Source: Cymbomonas tetramitiformis
Lineage: Eukaryota; Chlorophyta; Pyramimonadophyceae; Pyramimonadales; Pyramimonadaceae
Length of the DNA: 33,519 bases
Reading direction: 5' to 3'
NCBI GenBank assembly: GCA_001247695.2
Contig: LGRX02034425.1
Span: 1-33,519 of the forward strand
The translations under genes were made by a program, and so were the position numbers. Positions 31,501 through 33,519 of this stretch are shown one piece after another. The notes beneath the pieces were generated by a model, which saw only the letters and a program-made list of their open reading frames with translations, was not told the origin of the DNA and did not search any database. Each line of letters starts with the position of its first letter. Position 1 is the first letter of the stretch.

Positions 31501-33332
31501 CTACTCATGCTGGGCTGAGCTCGATGCCACCCCACCGGGCCGCCGCAATGCACATCCAAGACGCAGCGCCGCTTGCAGCACTTATGAGCTGAATGAACAG
31601 AGACCGTTGGTGCCGAAGTGGCACCCGTCGCGAGCGTGACGGAGTGCAGGGCACATGGGTACTCGAAGTGTTGCCCGTTCATGCCAGCACCGTGGCGCAG
31701 GCTGGCCCAGGCTGTGATGTGCAAATGCAGGGCTCGGAGAAGTGACGTGCACGCACTGACAGACTCCTCCGCACACAGCTCACCTCACGTCTGTCCTGAG
31801 CACGATGGAGGAGATTTCTGGAGCATCCATGGCTGTGGGGCACCCACACACATCTTTCAGCCTTCACAGCCATAGACTTCCGGGGCATCCAGGGCTCTGG
31901 AGCACCCACGCTAAAAGCAGCAGTGCGCCAGCGGTGCGGATGCAGAGGGGCTCGGTTGGCTCACTGAGGCTTAGGGGGTCCCATTCTTCACTAGTGAGCT
32001 CCGGAGAATCCGGATAAGTGTCCCGAAGTGTGTGCGGAATCTTTTGATCCCCGGCGTGGGTACATAGTGCAGCCGGTCTTCTGCAGCTACGGTGTGCCAA
32101 AGGAGTCGGTCCAAGGATAAGCACACACCTCTAAACCGGTCTTCTGCGGCTACGGTGTGCCAAAGGAGTCGGTCCAAGGATAAGCACACACGCCTAAACA
32201 AATGCAAAGCAGCATGGATGGATGATGTGGGGCACCCCACACACTGAACGGCATGAGATCGGCCAACAAAAGCCAGCCCACCATCATCCCAGTGGATGAG
32301 AAGCAAATCAAGAGCAGGGCGGGGCCGTGACAAGATACCACAAACGCATACATATTCCCAACCCAAATGCAAAGCAGCATGGAAAGATGAAACGATGTGA
32401 CCGATCATCGCCAAACAACTGTTGGTCTCTGGGTTACGGAGTAAGCGGACCCTGGTGGCATGCCCCCCAGTGGCACCCGGTCGATGGATGGGACCTGTTG
32501 GGGCACCCACACACATATCTTGCCGCCTTTGCAGGGCGCAAGGTATATCTGCGAGGCTCCCGAGGCGGAGGCTTCGAAGCGCGCAGGCGCGCCAGGTGAG
32601 GAAGGTGAGGAAGGGGCCTTCACAAGGCGGTGCTGGAAATAGTGCGCAAGCAAAAGTGTGCCGGAGACAGCAGAGGCAATGTTCACATGTTGCTGATGCG
32701 GATGACTGGTTCCCTGCGAAATTTGGTTTTGATTCATATGAGGCCATCGAGCCAGTGCCGATGCCGATTTGTTTGCAAGTAGTCTACACCGTCTTCGAAA
32801 GTGGAGTGCAGCAACATTGACCGCGAGAAAGAGCAAGAGACATCTGCAAAGGCTGCCACCTGCCCGGAGCCAGCTCTCGTGATATGGGGAGCTCTCGATA
32901 TAGGCGGTGCCTTCTTCTGCCGGAGGAGCTGGAGGTACTGGATATGGTGGAGGCGAGAAAGGTGAAGATGGGGACGGTGGGGAGGCTAGATATGGGAGGG
33001 AAGTGGGAGCTGAAGTTGGGGTCGGCGGAGGGTATGAACCAGGAGGAGGTGAAGGAAGCGAAGGTGGGATCGGCGGCGGTGCGGGAAGGGGGGCAGGGGT
33101 TGAGGAAGATGAAGGCGGGGAAGGTCCGAAGCCTGGACAGACAAGAGGTGAAACAGGTGAAACGGCTTTCTCGTGCAACAAACATTTATTTAGAAAAACC
33201 ACTAAGTAGATAATTGCCAAAGAAAAGAACCGGATTCTTCTGGGAAGCCGTGCTCCTATCTTCTAGAGCACGCAAAGCAAAGACAAAGTCAGCAAGCAAA
33301 ATTATTATCCAAGCAAAAGTGTGGATGAACAT
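4105..33332 (-). CDS. Giant multi-exon beta-helix / GCC-rich / multi-pass membrane surface protein
   Basis: Predicted spliced gene of about 26-27 exons encoding about 2000 residues. Exons, 5' to 3' (high to low coordinate): 33332-33203 (tentative), 33132-32860, 31291-31101, 30773-30696, 29614-29537, 29378-29292, 29040-28963, 28765-28679, 28315-28235, 27956-27879, 27302-27198, 27085-27002, 25891-25820, 25164-25087, 20182-20096, 19678-19595, 13476-13420, 12118-11567, 10196-9867, 9709-9221, 8099-8001, 7904-6501, 6116-5503, 5018-4781, 4719-4629, 4562-4105. These lengths sum to a whole number of codons, with no in-frame stop noticed. The domain order is signal, Pro-rich linker, right-handed beta-helix (GGA/GGG...N.A rungs), GCC2/GCC3 Cys module, several membrane helices, basic tail. 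Such architecture fits a cell-surface receptor or adhesin; the ligand and function are unknown. Missing or extra small exons remain possible, and the splice calls are by eye. Confidence 0.75.
4629..4719 (-). CDS. Short membrane-helix exon, 91 nt
   Basis: Encodes SMCVMVLGLIVDKAMLAPAQ, then WLIWPMFLNQ. It lies between a 61-nt intron (acceptor CACTCCAG|AGC) and a 66-nt intron (donor CAGG|GTAGCTG). Without it the reading frame does not connect the neighbouring exons. Confidence 0.65.
4781..5018 (-). CDS. Membrane helices exon
   Basis: 238 nt. The acceptor is TTTCCCCACAG|GTATG and the donor is a strong GACAAG|GTAGGT. It encodes YAFDMLRKLSQTSLVTVIQL, then a hydrophobic stretch LLYILHITALALAAHAHF and LVNALQSILLMDQLGTVIVC. 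The 'F..LRK' entry and closely spaced helices resemble the C-terminal membrane block of this receptor-like family. Confidence 0.85.
5503..6116 (-). CDS. Membrane helices exon with cytosolic loop
   Basis: 614 nt. The acceptor is TTGGTCAG|GTG, with a poor pyrimidine tract. The first helix is VLGPAVGAFLVFF and the second is VWYASAAISVVIAVTYFFGL. A long charged loop (RRRDSGALVYVHEDQLIDDA, then MSSMAMSDDHLP) follows, ending WTLLGPFMSPFKEQYYAW. The donor TATGCATG|GTAGGC leaves two nucleotides, which join the next exon to give YYAWYAFDMLRKL. Confidence 0.85.
6501..7904 (-). CDS. GCC2/GCC3 cysteine-rich module plus first membrane helices
   Basis: 1404 nt. After an entry segment it carries a GCC2/GCC3 (ephrin-receptor-like) motif, CTVCPAGSLKFSNDTTACSA then C..EGLECPGG and LLEGYWM, followed by a second Cys cluster (CDACDSGYYRRSDECHRCP). 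Membrane helices follow: WIRFLGILGVAAAIIWLVM, YMTVTLSSLLIGSLQIAG and YWEFTLFAVLPFVVCFPVAV. Between the third helix and the exon end lies an acidic repeat loop (6645-6841) and a Gly/Gln/Lys-rich stretch. The start is placed at the CCCAG acceptor at 7905, in phase with the previous exon. The donor CTGCAG|GTGTGC lies just before an in-frame TGA at 6492, which an unspliced reading would use. Confidence 0.88.
6645..6841 (-). repeat. Acidic coding repeat in a cytosolic loop
   Basis: About six or seven imperfect copies of a 9-11-residue acidic unit such as LEEADSVAVE / LEEANGVAEE / LAKADGAAVE, lying between membrane helices 3 and 4. The underlying DNA repeats a CTCCTCCAG-GC-TC-AC-GCCACGCTGTC-like unit. 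Confidence 0.85.
8001..8099 (-). CDS. Short connector exon
   Basis: 99 nt, phase 0 (acceptor CCACATCAG|CAT, donor CTCTCC|GTCAGG). It encodes ASERVARLKVAATEPG, then LRSWASPYKLS. The 'L.V.A.....L..W.SP' pattern completes the preceding beta-sandwich. The donor is non-ideal, but the phase joins correctly on both sides. Confidence 0.6.
8665..9019. repeat. 22-25-bp minisatellite in intron
   Basis: About 16 copies of CACAGCGAACTCATCACACG and close variants in the intron between the connector exon and the membrane-proximal exon. Confidence 0.9.
9221..9709 (-). CDS. Membrane-proximal extracellular domain exon
   Basis: 489 nt, phase 0 (acceptor CGGGCAG|AGC, donor CTCCAG|GTGCGG). It begins with a Trp/Cys segment (CPHKQPWPWW, then CVDCVCP) and continues into a beta-rich stretch (YIARDFYGNLTW, MTLTGLTVNQYM, VVQLKFSPFLSLWNDVALQ) resembling an immunoglobulin- or filamin-like spacer. 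Exact family not assigned. Confidence 0.75.
9867..10196 (-). CDS. Last beta-helix exon
   Basis: 330 nt, phase 0 (acceptor TGTGTCCAG|CCA, donor TACACG|GTGCGC). It contains GDCHHPGTHRHRYN, then GGVVFRSLSNITVSGSTFFG, GGAIAADSS and GGAIFLDSDCC, and ends HSAELGENIFWVYT. The closing 'GENIFW' is the usual end of these beta-helix domains, by recollection of the family. Confidence 0.85.
10293..10409. repeat. 23-bp minisatellite, five copies
   Basis: GAGCGGCGTGAGACACACCC plus ACC repeated five times almost perfectly, in the 10197-11566 intron. The rest of that intron, outside this and the 79-bp array, holds nothing I can identify. Confidence 0.92.
10508..10815. repeat. 79-bp tandem repeat, four copies
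   Basis: GCCATTGTGACACTGC recurs at 10515, 10593, 10672 and 10751, so the unit is 78-79 bp. Each unit continues through GGAGTCGTTGGCATGACGG and GAGCAGGTGGCTCCGAG. Copies are almost identical, which suggests recent amplification. Confidence 0.93.
11567..12118 (-). CDS. Large beta-helix exon with about six rungs
   Basis: 552 nt, phase 0 at both ends (acceptor GCGCAG|GTC, donor GATCAG|GTCCGG). Successive turns are DTDGGGLMI, GDDGGGVCV, SMGGAIYF, VFGGGIAL, YVGGSLFV, EGGGMAL and TGGGIHC, spaced about 22-30 residues, with asparagine ladders between them. This is typical of the polymorphic-outer-membrane-protein-like right-handed beta-helix. It is a single exon where the upstream half of the domain uses one exon per rung. 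Confidence 0.9.
12372..13303. repeat. 52-bp minisatellite, about 18 copies
   Basis: The unit is built on GTGGGCACGGCTTCGAGTAT followed by GCAGACGTGGGCATGTCTTC and GAGTGCGGCCAT. Copies carry many single-base indels, so long ORFs through it on both strands are frame-hopping artefacts. It fills most of the 12119-13419 intron. Confidence 0.92.
13420..13476 (-). CDS. Short beta-helix exon, 57 nt
   Basis: Acceptor CTGCACAG|AAT and donor TCCCAG|GTGCGG, phase 0. It encodes NFGGGMAINDGLITLIHSQ, a shortened rung without the usual N-x-x-A end. It is flanked by the 52-bp minisatellite on one side and the 30-bp minisatellite on the other. Confidence 0.7.
13640..14430. repeat. 30-bp minisatellite, left block
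   Basis: The unit is GCGTCACCCGGCCAAGCGAC followed by GGGCTGTTTT. Being 30 bp and stop-free, perfect copies are open in several frames (CVTRPSDGLF, ASPGQATGC, KRRAVLRHP). The middle copies are degraded, while both ends are nearly perfect. It is interrupted at 14431 by an LTR element and resumes at 17804. Confidence 0.95.
14431..14842 (-). repeat. 3' LTR
   Basis: 412 bp. By eye it differs from the other LTR at three positions only: A/G in GAGCGTAAAC, C/A in GTCTGCGATG and G/T in CTAAGGGTTT. Equal length and about 99% identity indicate a recent insertion. Confidence 0.95.
14843..14850 (-). promoter_or_regulatory. Polypurine tract
   Basis: AGAAGGGG on the minus strand directly abuts the TGTTGG start of the 3' LTR, the expected place for plus-strand priming. 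Confidence 0.75.
14888..15055 (-). repeat. Reiterated purine-tract repeat between gag and 3' LTR
   Basis: Five copies of TGAAGGGGCACCATCCC (minus strand), at about 14888, 14926, 14969, 15008 and 15038, in the short region between the gag stop and the 3' LTR. Each contains GAAGGGG, the same core as the genuine polypurine tract. Confidence 0.9.
15059..17308 (-). CDS. gag: Copia-type Gag polyprotein with zinc knuckle and protease-like motif
   Basis: 749 residues. The N-terminal 100 are Ser/Gln/Pro-rich. Residues about 110-320 form a helical Gag-like region. A CCHC zinc knuckle C336-X2-C339-X4-H344-X4-C349 (CPVCHRRGHSAKDC) follows. Residues about 400-610 are an acidic linker with repeated ELYPGL / GE.LFA and VISHTAGE blocks. 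The motif VLDCGATKHIFD at about 671-682 matches the copia protease pattern (usually LDSGAT.H), with the catalytic Asp at 673 and Cys in place of Ser. Only about 75 residues follow, so the protease is a stub and may be inactive. The ATG lies about 85 bp inside the 5' LTR boundary. Confidence 0.9.
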   Translation of the reverse strand: MVQGRKSYSQAATPPPSGSAPEYEVSYSGESSSRDVMLSNQQEDISALKDMVKGLSAQLFDLRNLHQPGLNAAPVPEDKHLPLSPAGGRRPLPSLSYMTKGLSADSHFSGKSDQEGNWDEFCSRIKPSLRHPSLALLLSASTPLQEVREDKHYLEEANQLFYDFLCRVTTGTANALVRSYEEHSDGHGAWRELAQLRHNTSAVYFITQVDRLLSLPNHFSRLAPPLSTFLESKETLRCIREYSANTRVTPSGKPLCMETVETIFSAMAIVRLHPDYMLLKSKFMSEAMPTASVLSAHVTSHYDTILAPRAVGTRCALAVNHTGDNSESEVAVKVPCPVCHRRGHSAKDCFIKNVEKRDAFFKTASPTTKAAILKRVADYEKHGSLPKPGEHLGAAAGKSELYPGLYEAGEVLFAIREASTSDLHPGLDETGEDIYASDYGSGLLESGCDSISGSLTSCPALGQLSTYQDSELVELSLCEFLEGEHSALSSGSGESVISHTAGEAEQHSGNLSISGSLPSSSTLCEHWICGRGSVPVGSQPREFPVFNYYSVLTEVGEPEVVISHTAGEEEKHSGTGETLFALCGSGQSDLYPGLEDTGKALFALGEGGQSGKSAFVDPPSSGLALSDNYSVLDRVLAVPTDDTARCAKVAGGVVDPDLRVAPRSTMDKSAVLDCGATKHIFDSMKVFTEDDDGDRFGDNFDDSIPDLDSGSDSHEDDDPEACQVGLSGHPELYPGLRVDILTTYPVMIK
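17379..17391 (-). promoter_or_regulatory. Primer binding site, half-tRNA(iMet) type
   Basis: Immediately after the 5' LTR the minus strand reads GGTTATGGGCCCA. Its complement, TGGGCCCATAACC, matches the anticodon arm of eukaryotic initiator tRNA-Met (CAT anticodon) as I remember it. Copia elements prime from such an internal, cleaved-tRNA end. Confidence 0.75.
17392..17803 (-). repeat. 5' LTR
   Basis: Same length as the 3' LTR. On the minus strand it carries four AAACCCT motifs and an AGATCT-AGATCT run, and ends GAATTCCAAAA next to the primer site. Confidence 0.95.
17804..18815. repeat. 30-bp minisatellite, right block
   Basis: Continuation of the same 30-bp array on the far side of the LTR insertion. 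Central copies are diverged; the last three or so (about 18700-18800) are nearly perfect again. Confidence 0.95.
18985..19545. repeat. About 50-bp minisatellite
   Basis: Roughly ten copies of a unit containing GCGGGATAGCGTGAAGTGCC, then GCC-TCCCTCAAGCCCTGCCC. Copies vary in length. It occupies the intron immediately downstream (on the minus strand) of the 19595-19678 rung exon. Confidence 0.9.
19595..19678 (-). CDS. Beta-helix rung exon, 84 nt
   Basis: Acceptor GTATGCAG|GAC and donor GCGCAG|GTGCAG, phase 0. The core is GGGLFCEFTGDNVALEDCSI, then DSNRAQ. Confidence 0.8.
19757..19990. repeat. 48-bp tandem repeat, five copies
   Basis: AACGGTCATTGTGGACATGC, then AGAGGGGCCAAGACGCCCCA and AACAGATC, in nearly perfect 48-bp steps, in the intron between rung exons 20096-20182 and 19595-19678. 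Confidence 0.93.
20096..20182 (-). CDS. Beta-helix rung exon, 87 nt
   Basis: Acceptor GTTGCGTAG|GTC and donor GCCGGG|GTGAGT, phase 0. The core is GGMYCKFEYLAGLALSRSRL, then SNNTAG. It has no ATG at its start and was found only by following the rung pattern. Confidence 0.75.
20880..21430. repeat. Dispersed repeat family, copy 1 (unit Q), with 35-bp array
   Basis: Shares GACAAAAGCCAGCCCACCAT, GCATGTTAGTCC-CGGGTAACGGA and TGCTGGCATG-CCCCC-GTGGC with copies at about 21915-22225, 23700-24040 (first part) and 32225-32499. A local 35-bp array (GTCTGTAGGGGCCGCCTGGA, about five copies, 21045-21210) is inserted in this copy. Confidence 0.75.
21545..22930 (-). repeat. Tandem 'NGDG' coding-like repeat
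   Basis: On the minus strand a unit of about 200-230 bp encodes VNGDGHL..LDDGMWLSLW, then YPSGGYCLFEGVGDSS and a hydrophobic GGLVF segment. Clear copies lie near 22890, 22690 and 22460, and a diverged one near 21620-21690 (GGLVFISRDVRHGQLAVNAD). Stops interrupt every long reading. It directly follows the RT fragment on the same strand. Family unknown. Confidence 0.7.
21915..22225. repeat. Dispersed repeat family, copy 2 (unit Q)
   Basis: Nearly identical to 32225-32499 from CACACTGAACGGCATGAGAT through ATTCCCAACCCAAATGCAAA to GGGACCTGTTGG. It is preceded by half of unit P (TGCCAAAGGAGTCGGTCCAA). Confidence 0.9.
22940..23700 (-). mobile_element. Reverse transcriptase fragment
   Basis: The minus strand encodes an RT palm-like segment: RQIVGIPMGTSCAGFIANLY, then VCRYIDDLLAFN (the catalytic YIDD box), VPYMDILI and SYLADKAKYGIVTSQLHRFA. 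The order resembles an RT family I remember from many animal genomes with GIPMGT-CAP and SQLIRY signatures; I cannot assign its class. The part carrying the first catalytic Asp is missing: upstream the frame runs into a CA microsatellite (about 23706-23727) and unit Q. It ends at an in-frame stop at 22940, so it is a 5'-truncated element, in the same orientation as the host gene. Confidence 0.75.
23700..24040. repeat. Dispersed repeat family, copy 3 (unit Q), with CA microsatellite
   Basis: Starts with a (CA)n run and CTGAACGGCATGAGGCCCGC, then CGACAAAAGCCAGTCCACCG, diverging from the other copies further along. It sits directly upstream (minus sense) of the RT fragment. Confidence 0.75.
24060..24990. 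repeat. Dispersed repeat units P and R, multiple copies
   Basis: Unit P is about 118-125 bp: GATAAGTGTCCCGAAGTGTG, then CTGAATCCTTTGATCCC, GGTACATAGTGCAG and GCCAAAGGAGTCGGTCCAAG. Five copies lie at about 24070, 24190, 24615, 24750 and 24872. Unit R (AGCAGTGCGCTGGCGG, GAGGGGCTCAGGTGG, GTGAGGCTCAGGGGG) occurs twice at about 24385-24600. The same R-P order is found at about 31918-32125. Confidence 0.88.
25087..25164 (-). CDS. Beta-helix rung exon, 78 nt
   Basis: Acceptor GAGCGCAG|AAG and donor GCAAAT|GTACGG, phase 0. The core is GGAVYAGNGRFTVDACDMSS, then NFAN. Confidence 0.8.
25820..25891 (-). CDS. Beta-helix rung exon, 72 nt
   Basis: Acceptor GGTGCAG|TAT and donor TTTGCG|GTGAGC, phase 0. 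The core is GGGLYVTMGDVYINNTAIVS, then NFA. Confidence 0.8.
26237..26305 (-). CDS. Possible additional or decaying rung exon, 69 nt
   Basis: TTTGCAG|TAC opens YWNGGGGARITYRMARIASM and a phase-0 GT (TTG|GTGGGG) closes it. Position, size, phase and the glycine turn fit a rung, but the hydrophobic pattern is poor. It may be a dying exon or chance, and is not counted in the main model. Confidence 0.2.
26588..26712. repeat. 27-bp minisatellite, four copies
   Basis: AAAATAGACTCTCACTCGCG followed by CTGCAC, repeated four times, in the intron between the 27002 and 25891 exons. A short ATCTCTGTT-rich stretch (26459-26520) lies beside it. A CCGCAGGGCATATTCCCC repeat (about 26855-26960) also occurs in this intron. 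Confidence 0.9.
27002..27085 (-). CDS. Beta-helix rung exon, about 84 nt
   Basis: Acceptor CGCCCCAG|GCG. The core GGGLSVVEYPDDHLSLSIID is followed by TVLQGN. The donor is taken as GGCAAC|GTGGCA (phase 0), which is weaker than the others; the exon could extend slightly further. Confidence 0.65.
27198..27302 (-). CDS. Beta-helix rung exon, 105 nt
   Basis: Acceptor GGGCTCAG|CTT and donor GCTGAA|GTGAGT, phase 0. It carries two GG turns: LGGAIQLNRYEEGGALVDTL, then VVIVDTIFRDNVAE. It is the longest of the small rung exons and may be a fusion or expansion. Confidence 0.75.
27879..27956 (-). CDS. Beta-helix rung exon, 78 nt
   Basis: Acceptor ATGCACAG|GAC and donor GCCAAG|GTGCGC, phase 0. The core is GGAVNFANGTLSISGCIFTG, then NIAK. 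Confidence 0.8.
28235..28315 (-). CDS. Beta-helix rung exon, 81 nt
   Basis: Acceptor TACCGCAG|CTT and a strong donor GCCAAG|GTAAGT, phase 0. The core is GGALYLETGYTELRDTIFSS, then NAAK. Confidence 0.85.
28513..28664. repeat. 38-bp minisatellite, four copies
   Basis: CGGCCCACATCCCTCTCCGC followed by CGCAGGGGTGCGAGCTGC, at 28513, 28551, 28589 and 28627. It lies in the intron between rung exons 28679-28765 and 28235-28315. Confidence 0.93.
28679..28765 (-). CDS. Beta-helix rung exon, 87 nt
   Basis: Acceptor GGGGCAG|GCG and donor GCGAAG|GTATAAG, phase 0. The core is GGAIYVSNADLMVWSCEFSR, then NVAK. Confidence 0.75.
28963..29040 (-). CDS. Beta-helix rung exon, 78 nt
   Basis: Acceptor TGCTCAG|CTC and donor GCGGTG|GTGAGG, phase 0. 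The core is GGAVYASFGALQMTHTVFTD, then NTAV. Confidence 0.8.
29292..29378 (-). CDS. Beta-helix rung exon, 87 nt
   Basis: Acceptor GGGACAG|GAG and donor GTGCAG|GTGAGC, phase 0. The core is GGALYLYSGLVDLRYCEVRE, then NRVQ. Confidence 0.8.
29537..29614 (-). CDS. Beta-helix rung exon, 78 nt
   Basis: Acceptor GTGGCAG|TAT and donor GCCACG|GTACGC, phase 0. The core GGAIVVVSGSVQMNNTVLAG is followed by NEAT. Confidence 0.8.
29642..29984. other. Intron part without recognisable feature
   Basis: A plus-strand stretch of about 60 codons (29702-29887, including RHTFAMALDVGIPKG) is open but unrecognised and has no supporting context. Nothing else is seen. Confidence 0.4.
29985..30363. repeat. 24-bp GATC-rich minisatellite, about 15 copies
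   Basis: GATCGGATCAGTCCCCACGC followed by GGCC. It lies in the intron between the 30696 and 29614 exons. Every unit contains two GATC sites, usually within CGGCCGATCGGATC. Confidence 0.93.
30522..30628. repeat. GGTCAG hexamer repeat
   Basis: Imperfect run of GGTCAG, with GGGCAG, GGCCAG and GTTGGG variants. It continues from a CCGCACCCGCA-rich stretch. Confidence 0.85.
30696..30773 (-). CDS. Beta-helix rung exon, 78 nt
   Basis: Acceptor GGTGCAG|GTG and donor GCAAGG|GTAGGT, phase 0. The core reads GGGIYVDWGNVIITNSQIIN and ends CTAR. The GGG turn followed by alternating hydrophobics and N-x-x-A is the rung signature. Confidence 0.8.
31101..31291 (-). CDS. Beta-helix N-terminal cap exon
   Basis: Encodes LTSELPVASRSLSISGECAE, then CIVDGGGAF and IIDRISITNGYA. 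This 'LTSELP...L.I.G.C...C.LDGGG...F.V' pattern is how right-handed beta-helix domains of this surface-protein family typically begin (from memory). The acceptor is GAGTTAG|GTGG and the donor TATGCG|GTGCGG. It has 191 nt and ends in phase 0, starting the long run of phase-0 exons. Confidence 0.7.
31854..32499. mobile_element. Composite dispersed element R-P-Q with flanking direct repeats
   Basis: Contains, in order, unit R (about 31918-31990), one and a half copies of unit P (about 32000-32190) and unit Q (about 32225-32499). All three are also present in the 20.8-25.0 kb intron. The 17-bp sequence GGGGCACCCACACACAT is found at 31837-31853 and again exactly at 32500-32516. It begins at the point where homology to the 21.9-kb copy stops (after GGGACCTGTTG). 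That suits a target-site duplication from retroposition. No coding capacity recognised. Confidence 0.55.
32860..33132 (-). CDS. Pro-rich linker exon
   Basis: Reads as GFGPSPPSSSSTPAPLPAPP and continues with PPPSP-type repeats. This is the hydroxyproline-rich style common in algal extracellular proteins and used as a stalk before a globular or beta-helix domain. The acceptor is GTCTGTCCAG|GC and the donor GGGCAG|GTGGCA (phase 1). The phase-1 end joins correctly to the 31291 exon, giving ...WLRAGGGMLARL. Confidence 0.5.
33203..33332 (-). CDS. Tentative first exon with signal peptide
   Basis: ATG at 33332 opens a short peptide with a classic signal sequence: MFIHTFAWIIILLADFVFA, then LRALEDR, with a plausible cleavage after FVFA. 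A donor at 33203|33202 (CTTA|GTGG) leaves one nucleotide, which fits the two-nucleotide start of the Pro-rich exon and gives a 70-nt intron, similar to the short introns at the 3' end. An alternative donor at 33272 (TTGC|GTGC) has the same phase. Placement as exon 1 is inference from position, signal-like sequence and phase. Confidence 0.35.
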
Positions 33333-33419
33333 TTCGGATGGCGCAGTGTTAGACATGACGCTCGGACGCAATACCACAACGTCAAGTGCCCAGGAGGGAC
33401 ATCACAAGATCGATGCTCA

Positions 33420-33519
33420 GGCGACAAATCGCAAGCTCAAGGGCTTGGGCGAGACAATGTTAGAGCTGGCTCTACGGCGCGACATCGCAAGCTCGAGGGC
33501 TTGGGCAGAACAATGTTAG
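33420..33519. repeat. Partial tandem repeat at window edge
   Basis: TCGCAAGCTCAAGGGCTTGG at about 33428 and TCGCAAGCTCGAGGGCTTGG at about 33486 are each followed by GC and ACAATGTTAG, giving a period of about 58 bp. It may be a longer array continuing outside the window, upstream of the large gene. Confidence 0.75.

Noticed and set aside
33214..33519. Plus-strand ORF running off the right edge
   Set aside because: It overlaps the antisense of the signal-peptide exon and then a tandem repeat; no recognisable domain.

Overview
The window looks like nuclear DNA of an intron-rich eukaryote. I see no rRNA, tRNA, CRISPR array or bacterial operon. The best guess is a prasinophyte-like green alga. 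From memory, Cymbomonas-type genomes combine very large genes for beta-helix/cysteine-rich/multi-pass membrane proteins with coding-looking 30-bp minisatellites. That assignment is recollection plus inference, not a database result.

The organising element is one minus-strand gene running from about 33332 down to 4105. I could follow it through about 26-27 exons with a reading frame that stays consistent at every junction, giving a predicted protein of about 2000 residues. In order it encodes: a possible signal peptide; a proline-rich linker; a long right-handed beta-helix of the pectin-lyase / polymorphic-outer-membrane-protein type, built mostly from 57-105 nt exons that each carry one helical rung; a membrane-proximal domain; a GCC2/GCC3-like cysteine-rich module; about eight to ten membrane helices with an acidic repeat loop; and a basic cytosolic tail. 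Nearly all beta-helix exons are phase 0 at both ends. The protein looks like a large cell-surface receptor or adhesin; its ligand is unknown.

The introns are large and most are filled by a private minisatellite (22, 23, 24, 27, 30, 35, 38, 48, 50, 52 or 79 bp units). The 13477-19594 intron holds a 30-bp minisatellite interrupted by a young Ty1/copia-type LTR element at 14431-17803. Its 412-bp LTRs differ at 3 positions, it has a 5-bp target duplication and a half-tRNA primer site, and its only ORF is a gag with a zinc knuckle and a protease-like motif; it has no RT or integrase. The 20183-25086 intron holds a reverse-transcriptase fragment (22940-23700), a tandem 'NGDG' repeat and several copies of a dispersed repeat family. 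That family reappears at about 31854-32499 between exact 17-bp direct repeats.

The first 4.1 kb lies downstream of the gene. It holds a 131-bp tandem repeat, an unidentified decayed reading frame (about 1480-2883) and otherwise no recognisable content. All exon boundaries were inferred by reading GT/AG sites, phase and protein pattern by eye and need transcript support.
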